Below, one piece after another: positions 17,922-26,243 of a DNA stretch of 64,000 nt (within the stretch, counting starts at the first letter, position 1; each line of letters opens with the position of its first letter). Below the pieces are notes generated by a model. That model had not been told where the DNA came from. It worked only from the letters and a program-made list of their open reading frames with translations, and made no database searches. Source of the stretch: Pseudomonas sp. RIT409. Lineage in GTDB: Bacteria; Pseudomonadota; Gammaproteobacteria; Pseudomonadales; Pseudomonadaceae. The stretch lies in NCBI RefSeq assembly GCF_003052515.2, contig NZ_QARE02000007.1:222360-286359 (forward strand), given 5' to 3'. The translations under genes were made by a program, and so were the position numbers.

Positions 17922-18554
17922 ATGACCACAGCCAACGTTTACCAACAGCGGCCATCGACCGACGTCAAAGCCGAGTCGCCACTGTTTCACGCCGACCTGA
18001 AAAGCCTGGTCGGCAAAGGCCGCACTAACCCCGGTGTGGTGCTGCGCGAGAAAAAACTGCTGGGCCACCTGACCCTTCGTGGCGATGCCCATGATCCGGC
18101 GTTCGCTGCCGGGGTACACAAAGCGCTGGGCATGGAACTGCCCGCCGCGTTGACGCTGGTGTCCAGCGGCCAAAGCTCGATTCAATGGATGGGGCCGGAC
18201 GAATGGCTGCTGATCGTGCCGACCGGCGAGGAGTTCGCCACCGAGCAGAAGCTGCGCGAAGCGCTGGCGGGGCTGCACATTCAGGTCGTGAACGTTTCCG
18301 GTGGCCAGTCGTTGCTGGAGCTGACGGGGCCGAACGTGCGTGATGTGCTGATGAAGTCCACCAGCTACGACGTACACCCCAGCAACTTCCCCGTGGGCAA
18401 AGCGGTGGGCACTGTCTTCGCCAAGTCGCAACTGGTGATTCGCCGTACCGGCGAAGAGACCTGGGAACTGGTCATCCGCCGCAGCTTCGCCGATTACTGG
18501 TGGTTGTGGCTGCAGGATGCGAGCGCCGAATACGGTCTCGGTATCGCTGCCTGA
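17922..18554 (+). CDS. soxG: Sarcosine oxidase gamma subunit
   Basis: Gamma subunit of heterotetrameric sarcosine oxidase, 210 residues, structurally related to the GcvT C-terminal region. Recognisable features are SSIQWMGPDEWLLIVP, the VNVSGGQSLLELTGPNVRDVL block and VIRRSFADYWWLWLQDA. The ATG at 17922 is taken because the longer frame from 17742 crosses soxA and the REP. The N-terminal 25 residues are polar and probably flexible. Separated by 157 bp from soxA, with another REP pair following, so its expression may be uncoupled from soxBDA. Confidence 0.93.
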   Translation: MTTANVYQQRPSTDVKAESPLFHADLKSLVGKGRTNPGVVLREKKLLGHLTLRGDAHDPAFAAGVHKALGMELPAALTLVSSGQSSIQWMGPDEWLLIVPTGEEFATEQKLREALAGLHIQVVNVSGGQSLLELTGPNVRDVLMKSTSYDVHPSNFPVGKAVGTVFAKSQLVIRRTGEETWELVIRRSFADYWWLWLQDASAEYGLGIAA

Positions 18555-18556
18555 CC

Positions 18557-18646
18557 CTGTAGGAGCGCGCTTGCCCGCGATTACCGGTGACGCAGTCTGC
18601 CTGATTCGCCGCGGCGGCCCAATCGCGGGCAAGCGCGCTCCTACAG
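18557..18646. repeat. REP pair
   Basis: CTGTAGGAGCGCGCTTGCCC at 18557 with an inverted partner ending GCGCGCTCCTACAG at 18646, immediately after the soxG stop. Confidence 0.92.
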
Positions 18647-18654
18647 CGAATTTT

Positions 18655-18762
18655 GATCGTGCCCACGCTCCGCGTGGGCACGCATCCCGGGACGCTCTGC
18701 GTCTCATGTGATGGACGCGGAGCGTCCTGAACCGCATTCCCACGCAGAGCGTGGGAACGATC
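18655..18762. repeat. Long palindromic repeat, copy 2
   Basis: Begins GATCGTGCCCACGCTCCGCG and ends CACGCAGAGCGTGGGAACGA-TC. The inner arms GGACGCTCTGCGTC and GACGCGGAGCGTCC also pair. It lies 18 bp before the purU start, so its right arm adjoins the ribosome binding site region (GAGGAGA). Confidence 0.88.
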
Positions 18763-18780
18763 CGCGATTGAGGAGAAAGT

Positions 18781-19638
18781 ATGAGCCGCGCCCCCGATAC
18801 CTGGATTCTGACCGCCGACTGCCCCAGTGTGCTGGGCACGGTGGATGCGGTGACGCGCTTTCTGTTCGAGCAGGGTTGCTACGTCACCGAGCACCATTCG
18901 TTCGATGATCGGCTCTCCAGCCGCTTTTTCATTCGCGTCGAATTCCGTCAGCCGGACGGCCTCGATGAGGCGTCGTTCCGCTCGGGCTTGAGCGAGCGCG
19001 CCAATGCCTTTGGCATGAACTTCGAGCTGACGGCGCCGAATTATCGGCCCAAAGTGGTGATCATGGTCTCCAAGGCGGACCACTGCCTCAACGACCTGCT
19101 GTACCGCCAGCGCATCAACCAACTGTCGATGGACGTGGTCGCGGTGGTTTCCAACCATCCGGATCTGGAACCCTTGGCGCGCTGGCACGACATCCCCTAT
19201 TACCACTTCCCGCTCGATCCGAACGACAAGCCGGCGCAGGAAGCCAAGGTCTGGCAGGTGATCGAGTCGTCTGGCGCTGAATTGGTGATCCTCGCCCGCT
19301 ACATGCAGGTGCTCTCACCGGAGTTGTGCCGCAAGCTCGACGGTAAGGCCATCAATATTCACCACTCGCTGCTACCGGGCTTCAAAGGCGCCAAACCCTA
19401 TCACCAGGCTTATAACAAGGGCGTGAAGCTGGTTGGCGCGACGGCGCATTACATCAACAACGACCTGGACGAAGGTCCGATCATCGCTCAGGGCGTCGAG
19501 GTGGTGGATCACAGTCATTACCCTGAAGACCTGATCGCCAAAGGTCGCGACATCGAATGTCTGACCCTGGCGCGAGCGGTGGGGTATCACATTGAGCGTC
19601 GGGTGTTTCTCAACGCCAATCGCACAGTGGTGCTGTAA
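18781..19638 (+). CDS. purU: Formyltetrahydrofolate deformylase
   Basis: Hydrolyses 10-formyl-THF to THF and formate, regenerating THF for the methyl acceptor reactions upstream. The 285 residues comprise an N-terminal ACT domain (WILTADCPSVLGTVDAVTRF) and a formyltransferase-fold domain with INIHHSLLPGFKGAKPYHQA (catalytic Asn-His) and the downstream aspartate in YINNDLDEGPIIAQ. This is the catabolic copy (purU2-like). A GAGGAGA ribosome binding site precedes the ATG, directly after palindromic repeat 2. Confidence 0.95.
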   Translation: MSRAPDTWILTADCPSVLGTVDAVTRFLFEQGCYVTEHHSFDDRLSSRFFIRVEFRQPDGLDEASFRSGLSERANAFGMNFELTAPNYRPKVVIMVSKADHCLNDLLYRQRINQLSMDVVAVVSNHPDLEPLARWHDIPYYHFPLDPNDKPAQEAKVWQVIESSGAELVILARYMQVLSPELCRKLDGKAINIHHSLLPGFKGAKPYHQAYNKGVKLVGATAHYINNDLDEGPIIAQGVEVVDHSHYPEDLIAKGRDIECLTLARAVGYHIERRVFLNANRTVVL

Positions 19639-19654
19639 ACGACACATGATCGTT

Positions 19655-19762
19655 GACCGTTCCCACGCTCCGCATGGGAACGCATCCCGGGACGCTCTGC
19701 GTCCCACGGGAAGGACGCACAGCGTCCCGAGCGGCATTCCCACGCAGAGCGTAGGAATGATC
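19655..19762. repeat. Long palindromic repeat, copy 3
   Basis: Begins GACCGTTCCCACGCTCCGCA and ends CACGCAGAGCGTAGGAATGA-TC. The inner arms GGGACGCTCTGCGTCCC and GGACGCACAGCGTCCC pair. It lies between purU and fdhA. Confidence 0.87.
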
Positions 19763-19883
19763 AACAAACGATCAAAATCTAACGAAATACCCAGAGCAAC
19801 CATTGCGTTGCGGCAACACCCAAGCAACGCATTTCTCCGCTACACAGCTGTATCCATAAAAACAATTCAGCGAGGTGAAAAGC

Positions 19884-21083
19884 ATGTCTGGTAATCGTGG
19901 TGTGGTGTATCTCGGCGCAGGCAAGGTCGAAGTACAGAAGATCGACTATCCCAAAATGCAAGACCCGCGTGGGAAGAAGATCGAGCACGGTGTCATCCTG
20001 CGCGTGGTATCCACTAATATCTGCGGCTCGGACCAGCACATGGTTCGCGGTCGTACCACTGCTCAAGTCGGCCTGGTGCTGGGCCATGAGATCACTGGCG
20101 AAGTGGTCGAGAAGGGCAGCGACGTCGAAAACCTGAAAATCGGTGATCTGGTGTCCGTGCCGTTCAACGTGGCGTGCGGCCGCTGTCGGTCTTGCAAGGA
20201 ACAACACACTGGCGTCTGCCTGACCGTCAATCCGGCCCGTGCCGGTGGCGCTTATGGTTACGTCGACATGGGCGACTGGACCGGTGGCCAGGCCGAGTAC
20301 GTGCTGGTGCCTTACGCCGACTTCAACCTCCTCAAACTGCCAAATCGTGACAAGGCCATGGAAAAGATCCGTGACCTGACCTGCCTGTCCGACATTCTGC
20401 CCACCGGTTACCACGGTGCGGTGACGGCTGGCGTCGGCCCCGGTAGCACTGTTTATGTGGCCGGTGCTGGCCCGGTCGGTCTGGCCGCGGCGGCGTCGGC
20501 TCGCCTGCTGGGTGCTGCCGTCGTCATCGTGGGTGACCTCAACCCGGCGCGTCTGGCTCACGCCAAGGCACAGGGTTTTGAAGTGGTCGACTTGTCGAAG
20601 GACACGCCATTGCATGAGCAGATCGTCGAAATCCTGGGCGAGCCCGAAGTGGATTGCGCTGTCGATGCGGTGGGTTTTGAAGCCCGTGGCCATGGTCATG
20701 AAGGTGCCAAGCATGAGGCCCCGGCCACCGTGCTCAACTCGCTGATGCAGGTGACCCGAGTGGCCGGCAAGATCGGTATTCCTGGGCTGTATGTGACCGA
20801 GGATCCAGGCGCCGTGGACGCTGCGGCCAAGGTCGGTGCGCTGAGCGTGCGCTTTGGCCTGGGCTGGGCGAAATCCCACAGCTTCCACACCGGCCAGACC
20901 CCGGTCATGAAATACAACCGCGCCTTGATGCAAGCCATCATGTGGGACCGCATCAATATCGCCGAAGTGGTGGGCGTACAGGTCATCAGCCTGGACGATG
21001 CACCACGCGGTTACGGCGAGTTCGATGCAGGCGTGCCAAAAAAATTCGTGATCGACCCGCACAAGATGTTCAGCGCGGCGTAA
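19884..21083 (+). CDS. fdhA: Glutathione-independent formaldehyde dehydrogenase
   Basis: Zinc-dependent, NAD-linked formaldehyde dehydrogenase of the medium-chain dehydrogenase family. It removes the formaldehyde released by GbcA and by demethylation without folate. The 399 residues show the catalytic zinc motif NICGSDQHM with GHEITGEV, the structural-zinc cysteines CGRCRSCKEQHTGVC, and the Rossmann motif VAGAGPVGLAAAAS. The start at 19884 (MSGNRGVVYLG) matches the family start; the GTG at 19875 is discounted because GAGGTG just upstream serves as its Shine-Dalgarno. A bidirectional terminator follows. Confidence 0.95.
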   Translation: MSGNRGVVYLGAGKVEVQKIDYPKMQDPRGKKIEHGVILRVVSTNICGSDQHMVRGRTTAQVGLVLGHEITGEVVEKGSDVENLKIGDLVSVPFNVACGRCRSCKEQHTGVCLTVNPARAGGAYGYVDMGDWTGGQAEYVLVPYADFNLLKLPNRDKAMEKIRDLTCLSDILPTGYHGAVTAGVGPGSTVYVAGAGPVGLAAAASARLLGAAVVIVGDLNPARLAHAKAQGFEVVDLSKDTPLHEQIVEILGEPEVDCAVDAVGFEARGHGHEGAKHEAPATVLNSLMQVTRVAGKIGIPGLYVTEDPGAVDAAAKVGALSVRFGLGWAKSHSFHTGQTPVMKYNRALMQAIMWDRINIAEVVGVQVISLDDAPRGYGEFDAGVPKKFVIDPHKMFSAA

Positions 21084-21099
21084 ACCATTTGTCTGTCAT

Positions 21100-21129
21100 A
21101 AAAAAGGCGACCTGTGAGTCGCCTTTTTT
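21100..21129. terminator. Bidirectional intrinsic terminator
   Basis: AAAAAAGGCGAC, a six-base loop and GTCGCCTTTTTT form a perfect stem with A and T tracts on both sides. It can serve fdhA (plus) and the convergent small secreted gene (minus). Confidence 0.93.
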
Positions 21130-21132
21130 CAT

Positions 21133-21486
21133 TTATTTTGCCAGCGTCATCTTCAGGTAAGGCGTGGACTTTTCGCCATTCTGCTCAATCGTCTTACCGC
21201 CATAGCTGCAAATGGTTTTTGCAGGTTGTTCCTCCACGGACAGAGGTTTCAACTCGTATTTTGGCTCCAGAAACGTATCGCTGGTGGCCATCGTTTCACC
21301 TTCCCACTTTTTACCGCCAGAGGCGGGCGCCTCATATTTGAAGCCTTCGTTGTAAGGCGCCGGCGTGTCGGGGGATGTGAAGGCAGAAGCCTTTATGTCT
21401 GAAGTTTTTGGGCAGACAGAAACATCTGCGTAGGAGTAGCTGACGATGCACAAGCTCGTCAGCACGATCATGAGTCCGTTTCGCAT
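21133..21486 (-). CDS. Small secreted protein of unknown function
   Basis: A 117-residue protein with a Sec signal peptide (MRNGLMIVLTSLCIVSYSYA, cleavage near residue 20) and a mature region with two cysteines (SVCPKTSD, TICSYGG), suggesting a periplasmic protein with one disulphide. It resembles the DUF3757-type small exported proteins of pseudomonads (weak resemblance by pattern only). The start has AAGGAAAA upstream. It ends at the shared terminator with fdhA. No function can be assigned. Confidence 0.7.
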   Translation of the reverse strand: MRNGLMIVLTSLCIVSYSYADVSVCPKTSDIKASAFTSPDTPAPYNEGFKYEAPASGGKKWEGETMATSDTFLEPKYELKPLSVEEQPAKTICSYGGKTIEQNGEKSTPYLKMTLAK

Positions 21487-21779
21487 AATGAGTTTTCCTT
21501 GGGGTCATTGAAGTAGTCATTCTGCGAAGGTCGTTTATTTCCGCATACTGTCAGAAATGACAGTTTTGCTATCGATTGGAAGTAACCACGAGATTGCTTA
21601 TTGCGCAACGTGGACCAAGCACTTGGTTGCTCGATACTCGGTGACTGGCGCTGTCGCGCGCGACCCATGCCAGTCGCGTGACTGTTTGAACTTCCTTCCG
21701 GGTCATGGTCCAACGCGTGTTTATCCGGCCATGCCATTCTTCTCGGTGGCAGGGTTTCCTGGAAAGTGAGGTGAATGCA

Positions 21780-22340
21780 ATGAAGGTTTCGATGAGAGTC
21801 GCGCGCGGTGTCTCGCTGGCGGCATTGATGGCGCTGGCGACCAGCCCGGTATTCGCTTTCAATCTGAATGACGCGGCCAATGCCGTTTCCAATGCCACCG
21901 GTGGTCAGCAGAAAGCCACGGCCGCACCGGAAGCCGCTGGCCTGCTCAACGCACTGGGTAGCCAATTGAACGTGACGCCGCAACAGGCGGTGGGTGGCAC
22001 CGGCGCACTCCTGGGGCTGGCCAAGAACAAGCTTTCCAGCAATGACTTCTCACAGCTGAGTCAATCGGTACCCGGGCTTGATCAGCTGTCCGGCACCTCC
22101 GCCCTCGGCAGCTTGGGAGGGCTGAGTGGCATGCTCGGCAACGCGGGAAGCCAATCGGCGGTCAACAATGCGCTGGGCAACGTGCAGAGCATGGGCGACG
22201 TGAACAAGGCGTTCAGCGCGTTGGGCATGGACAGTGGGATGGTCAGCCAGTTTGTCCCGGTGATCCTGCAGTACCTCGGGCAGCAAGGTGCCAGTGGATC
22301 GGCCCTGTCGGCGCTGAGTGGAGTCTGGGGCGCGAAATAA
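21780..22340 (+). CDS. DUF2780-type secreted protein
   Basis: A 186-residue exported protein. Signal peptide about 1-27 ending SPVFA|FN, then a low-complexity, Gly/Ser/Leu-rich mature part containing repeated LGSLGGLSGMLGN-like strings. The C-terminal MVSQFVPVILQYLGQQGASG resembles the DUF2780 (VcgC/VcgE) family end. The start at 21780 has GTGAGGTG upstream; the frame from 21705 lacks a signal context. Function unknown. Convergent with the acyltransferase gene. Confidence 0.82.
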   Translation: MKVSMRVARGVSLAALMALATSPVFAFNLNDAANAVSNATGGQQKATAAPEAAGLLNALGSQLNVTPQQAVGGTGALLGLAKNKLSSNDFSQLSQSVPGLDQLSGTSALGSLGGLSGMLGNAGSQSAVNNALGNVQSMGDVNKAFSALGMDSGMVSQFVPVILQYLGQQGASGSALSALSGVWGAK

Positions 22341-22462
22341 CTACGAAGCCATTGGCAACCCTGCCGGGCAAGCTTTCCGGTGACATCTCAGGCCCGTCGA
22401 CGAAGACCTCGGCGGCTCTGAGATAGCCGCGCACAGGCCCCCTTTGGAGGCCTTGCACCGCT

Positions 22463-23356
22463 TCAGGAGCGCGAGCCGTCTTCCCGCAGCGCCGCGATGC
22501 GCTCATCCTTCTCGATCCACAGCTGGTTGACCCATTCCTGCACATACTCACGAAATACCGGATCGTTCTCATAGTCGCCTTGCCATAACGCGGGTTCGAG
22601 TACGCGGGTCTCGATGTCGACGATCACCCGGGGCACCTGGCCGGAGATCAACTCCCAGAAGCCTGGGATGTGTGGCTGCGGGTACACCACGGTCACGTCC
22701 AGGATGGCATCCAGTTGTTCACCCATGGCAGCCAGCACGAAGGCGACGCCACCGGCCTTGGGCTTGAGTAGGTAGCGATAGGGCGATTTCTGCTCGGCAT
22801 GCTTCGCGGGCGTGAAACGGGTGCCTTCGAGGTAGTTCACCACGGTCACGGGTTGGCGTTTGTACAGTTCGCAGGCCTGGCGGGTGATTTCCAGATCCTG
22901 CCCTTTGAGCTCCGGGTGTTTGGCCAGGAAGGCCTTGCTGTAGCGCTTCATGAACGGGTAATCCAGGGCCCACCACGCCAGCCCCAGAAACGGCACCCAG
23001 ATCAGCTCTTTTTTGAGAAAGAATTTGAAGAACGGCGTGCGGCGGTTGAGCGCCTGCACCAATGCCGGGATATCCACCCACGACTGGTGGTTACTGATGA
23101 CCAGATAAGAGGTGTCGCCGCGCAGATTTTCATCGCCCCTGATCTCCCAGCGTGTCGGAATGCACAGCCTGAAAATCAGCTTGTTGATCTCGATCCAGGT
23201 CTCGGCGATCCACATGACCGCCCATGAGCAGCGATCGCGCATTTCACTCTGAAACACCAGTTTGAGCAGCGCGAAGACCATCAGAGGTCCGAACAACACC
23301 AACGTGTTGAGCAGCAGCAACAAGGTAACGGCAATTCCGGTGAGCAAATAACGCAT
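22463..23356 (-). CDS. YihG-type membrane acyltransferase
   Basis: A 297-residue member of the PlsC/LPLAT family close to E. coli YihG, probably acting on lysophospholipids in the inner membrane. N-terminal membrane segment about 5-35, catalytic block NHQSWVD (NHxxxD type; His and Asp) near residue 89, and the acceptor motif NYLEGTRFTP (EGTR). The length and the C-terminal EWVNQLWIEKDERIA fit YihG-like acyltransferases rather than PlsC itself. It starts at 23356 and is divergent from the retropepsin-like gene. Confidence 0.87.
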   Translation of the reverse strand: MRYLLTGIAVTLLLLLNTLVLFGPLMVFALLKLVFQSEMRDRCSWAVMWIAETWIEINKLIFRLCIPTRWEIRGDENLRGDTSYLVISNHQSWVDIPALVQALNRRTPFFKFFLKKELIWVPFLGLAWWALDYPFMKRYSKAFLAKHPELKGQDLEITRQACELYKRQPVTVVNYLEGTRFTPAKHAEQKSPYRYLLKPKAGGVAFVLAAMGEQLDAILDVTVVYPQPHIPGFWELISGQVPRVIVDIETRVLEPALWQGDYENDPVFREYVQEWVNQLWIEKDERIAALREDGSRS

Positions 23357-23453
23357 ACATCACTCAAGGTCGGGAGTGGGGCGGCAATGATAAGCAGCCT
23401 GAGCATCTGAGCCAAATCCGACTGTCGCCGACAAATGTTTCACTTGATTACCT

Positions 23454-23489
23454 GTAGGGTCACGATGTTTGTTTGTAAGCGAACCCTAC
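23454..23489. promoter_or_regulatory. Inverted repeat in the acyltransferase/protease divergent region
   Basis: GTAGGGT (23454-23460) and ACCCTAC (23483-23489) are exact 7-bp inverted arms with 22 bp between. A TAAAAT hexamer near 23505 could be the -10 of the rightward promoter. Operator or hairpin; no regulator is known to me. Confidence 0.35.
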
Positions 23490-23550
23490 GCAAAGTTGCG
23501 GTCTAAAATCGGGCTCATGCAACGTCCCACCATCGAGAGGAAATGGTTAC

Positions 23551-24051
23551 GTGAAATCCCTTCTGGCGCTTCTGTCTTTGCTGGTGTTGCCCGTCATGGC
23601 CGCTGAGCCCACGATTTATGGCCGTTACGAATACATCCAGGTTTCTGAGCTGGGTGAAACCTTCAAGGCGAAGATGGACACCGGCGCACTCACCGCCTCG
23701 CTGTCGGCCAAGGACATCGAAATGTTCAAGCGTGATGGCGATGACTGGGTGCGCTTCCGTCTCGCCACCAAAGATGCCGACAACAAGGTCTATGAACACA
23801 AGGTGTCGCGCATCAGCCGCATCAAAGGGCGGTCGGATGGCGAAGATGAAGACGAGCCGGTCGACCCGACCAAGCGTCCAGTCGTGGACTTGGAGCTGTG
23901 CCTGGGTGACGTCAAGCGCACCGTCGAAGTCAACCTGGTGGACCGTAGCCACTTCAACTACCCGCTGCTGATCGGCGCCAAGGCCCTGCGCGAGTTTGGC
24001 GCAGCGGTGAACCCGGCGCGCCGGTATACCGCCGACAAGCCAGAGTGCTGA
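23551..24051 (+). CDS. Secreted retropepsin-like / RimB-related protein (PF05618 type)
   Basis: A 166-residue protein with a signal peptide (MKSLLALLSLLVLPVMAAEP, cleavage about 18) followed by a single retropepsin-like domain. The active-site-like DTG lies in KAKMDTGALTASLSA, and the second half ends LIGAKALREFGAAVNPAR. The family was formerly called ATP-dependent zinc protease, and its members lack a zinc motif. Cytoplasmic relatives (RimB) sit beside rimK; this copy is exported and stands alone, so its substrate is unknown. GAGAGG upstream serves as ribosome binding site. Confidence 0.82.
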   Translation: MKSLLALLSLLVLPVMAAEPTIYGRYEYIQVSELGETFKAKMDTGALTASLSAKDIEMFKRDGDDWVRFRLATKDADNKVYEHKVSRISRIKGRSDGEDEDEPVDPTKRPVVDLELCLGDVKRTVEVNLVDRSHFNYPLLIGAKALREFGAAVNPARRYTADKPEC

Positions 24052-24066
24052 CGACACCGCAGACCG

Positions 24067-24696
24067 TTACGCGGGCGGCATCGTCTCCTTCATCGAGGGC
24101 CGCTCACTGATCTCGTAAAACCAGTTGGCCAGCCGTGGGAAGCTGCTGCGCCAACCCAGGTCCGGCTGGCGGAAATCGAGATAGCCCAGGGCGGCGGCGA
24201 GGCTGATCGCTGCGATGTCGAAGTTCGAACTCAACTCGGTCACCGCTTCGGTTTCGAAATAGGACAGCGAGCGAAAGATTTTTTCCCCTTGGCTGTCCTG
24301 CCAGTCGGTCCAGCGCTTCGCTTCGGGGCGCAGATAGGTTTCATAGCGAATCAACACCGCCGCGTCGAGAATGGCATCCGCCAGCGAGGCCAGTGTCAGG
24401 CGTCTCCAGCGCGCGAATCCATCCCGCGGTATCAGCGGATTGCCGACATGCTGGTGATCCAGATAATCGAGAATGACCCGACTGTCGTGAATCACATTGT
24501 CATCCGCCAGACGCAGGGCTGGGATCTTGCCGCAGGGATTGTCGTGACAGACTTGCGCGTCGGGGCTGACCGGCGTGACGGTGACTGGTTTGAGGCTGAC
24601 CCGATCTGTCTGGCCGGTTTCGTGAAGCAGAAGCATTACTTTGCGTGCGAAAGGCGAAGCGGCGCTGTAGTACAGCGTCATGCTGGGGGCAGACAT
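24067..24696 (-). CDS. Glutathione S-transferase family protein
   Basis: A 209-residue GST: N-terminal thioredoxin fold (MTLYYSAASPFARKVMLLLH, with the Ser/Pro-containing active-site loop and the GSH-binding KIPALRL and HDSRVILDYL), then the all-helical C-terminal domain. Two start codons lie six bases apart (24702, 24696). GAGGA is right against the first and properly spaced from the second, so 24696 is preferred. Substrate unknown. Confidence 0.9.
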   Translation of the reverse strand: MSAPSMTLYYSAASPFARKVMLLLHETGQTDRVSLKPVTVTPVSPDAQVCHDNPCGKIPALRLADDNVIHDSRVILDYLDHQHVGNPLIPRDGFARWRRLTLASLADAILDAAVLIRYETYLRPEAKRWTDWQDSQGEKIFRSLSYFETEAVTELSSNFDIAAISLAAALGYLDFRQPDLGWRSSFPRLANWFYEISERPSMKETMPPA

Positions 24697-24839
24697 TGAC
24701 ATTCCTCTTTTCAAACTGGCCACCAAACGAGTCATCGGCTCGGCGTCCTTCACTGTGTCGGCATGGCGTGTGGATGGATGAGCCCGATTCGCACGCCATT
24801 TTTCACAAGGCAGCCACCCTTGTGCCGATCCGGTGCGGA

Positions 24840-25031
24840 TCAGGCCCGGCGCCGAACCAATAGCCCCTTCAGACTCAACCACGCCGGAATGCCCATGCCG
24901 AGCCACGACAGCACATCCCAGGCGCCATCGCCCAACAATGCGGCGAAAAGGCCGGTGGCAGTCAGCAGCGCGATCCAGATCGGGTTGCCGAAGGTTTTCC
25001 AGAAGGCGGGGTGTTTCTTGTGTCGAGTCAT
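24840..25031 (-). CDS. Small membrane protein of the siderophore reductase operon
   Basis: A 63-residue peptide with a basic N-terminus (MTRHKKHPAFWKTFGNP) and two hydrophobic helices. It starts within the ATGA overlap with the PepSY gene, so it is translationally coupled. Small proteins of this kind commonly follow PepSY-TM iron reductases in pseudomonads; a role as partner or assembly factor is inference. The longer frame up to 25220 is a shadow of the PepSY gene. Confidence 0.75.
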   Translation of the reverse strand: MTRHKKHPAFWKTFGNPIWIALLTATGLFAALLGDGAWDVLSWLGMGIPAWLSLKGLLVRRRA

Positions 25032-26161
25032 GCCGCCTCCACCGCCTGAGGGACATTCGCGCCCGCCGCTGCACGGCGACGTACCCACCACAGATAAAGA
25101 CCGCTGCCGAGCACGATGATGGTCAGTACGTCGAGCAGGCCCCACAGTATCTTCATGGGCATTCCACCGTAATCGCCGAAGTGCAAGGGCTGCGACAACA
25201 GCAAGGCATCCATGTACCACGGGCTGCTGACGATCGCGGTGACGCTCAGGTCCTTCGCATCGATCAATACCGGGGTCAGCAGATGCGACGTCAGGTGGGT
25301 GCTGCCCTTCATGAACACCGCATAGTGGTGCTCGCTGGAAAACCGCGAGCCGGGAAACGCAATGAACGACGGTTCACTGCCGGGCACGGCAGTTCTGGCG
25401 ATGTCCAGCAGGCGGGTGGCCGGGGCGCGTTCGGTCAGTGGCGGAGCATCGTGGTAAGGCGCGACCATCGCCGCGAGCGCATCATTGCGCCATTGGGCGA
25501 TGACCAAATCGGCGCAGGCGTTGAGCACGCCGGTCAACCCCACGACAAAGGCCCAGGTGAGCGTCACGACGCCGATCAGGTTGTGCAGGTCGAGCCAGCG
25601 CACGCGCGTCGATTTGTTCGGGCGCACGGTGGCGAAATCCAGCCGTCTCATGAAGGGGGCGTATAGCACCACTCCGGAAACAATCGCTAATACAAACAGC
25701 AAACCCATGAACGCCAACAGCAGCTTTCCGGGCAACCCGGCGTACATATCGACATGCAAACGCAGCATCACCATCATGAAGCCGCCGTTGGCCGAGGGCG
25801 TTTCGACCGCTTCCCCAGTACGCGAATCCAGCATGAACGTGTGGGTATCGTTGGGATCGCCGCCCGCCGTTTTGCCCATGAAGGCGTACATGCCGTTGGG
25901 TTCGTCTTCATCCCAGCCGAAGTACTGGACGACCTCGCCGGGACGATGGGCTTCAGCGGATTTCACCAATCGCTGAAGGTCCATGCGCGGGGTATCGGCC
26001 GGCATTTCCTTGATTTGCGGGGCATCACCCAGCAAATGGTCGATCTCGTGATGGAACACCAGCGGCAGACCGGTGATCGCCAGCATCAGCAGAAACAGCG
26101 TGCAGATCAGGCTGCTCCACGTGTGAATGAACGACCAGCGGCGGATGGTTTGGCTCTTCAT
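25028..26161 (-). CDS. PepSY-associated TM protein, probable siderophore-iron reductase (FoxB type)
   Basis: Inner-membrane protein of 377 residues with four transmembrane segments (about 16-38, 145-165, 190-215, 335-357) and PepSY-type periplasmic loops. An HTW and other membrane histidines could bind haem. Such proteins reduce ferric siderophores in the periplasm or release iron after uptake. The gene order sigma-FecR-receptor-PepSY-small protein equals that of the P. aeruginosa foxI-foxR-foxA-foxB region. A terminator hairpin lies between it and the receptor, so expression may rely on read-through. Confidence 0.88.
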   Translation of the reverse strand: MKSQTIRRWSFIHTWSSLICTLFLLMLAITGLPLVFHHEIDHLLGDAPQIKEMPADTPRMDLQRLVKSAEAHRPGEVVQYFGWDEDEPNGMYAFMGKTAGGDPNDTHTFMLDSRTGEAVETPSANGGFMMVMLRLHVDMYAGLPGKLLLAFMGLLFVLAIVSGVVLYAPFMRRLDFATVRPNKSTRVRWLDLHNLIGVVTLTWAFVVGLTGVLNACADLVIAQWRNDALAAMVAPYHDAPPLTERAPATRLLDIARTAVPGSEPSFIAFPGSRFSSEHHYAVFMKGSTHLTSHLLTPVLIDAKDLSVTAIVSSPWYMDALLLSQPLHFGDYGGMPMKILWGLLDVLTIIVLGSGLYLWWVRRRAAAGANVPQAVEAA

Positions 26162-26191
26162 GGTGCGGGTACCCGGTTGAGCGAAAGCAAA

Positions 26192-26217
26192 AAGGGCCGC
26201 TGTAGCGAGCGGCCCTT
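26192..26217 (-). terminator. Hairpin between receptor and PepSY genes
   Basis: AAGGGCCGCT and AGCGGCCCTT form a perfect 10-bp stem with a 6-base loop. On the minus strand the stem is followed by TTTTT, so it is a functional-looking attenuator after the receptor. Confidence 0.85.
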
Positions 26218-26243
26218 GTTTTCAGCAATGGGATTCTAAGCGA

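Noticed and set aside
5411..18646. Repeated GC-rich units suggesting a CRISPR array
   Set aside because: They are REP palindromes dispersed singly or in pairs between genes, without regular spacing or unique spacers of constant length.
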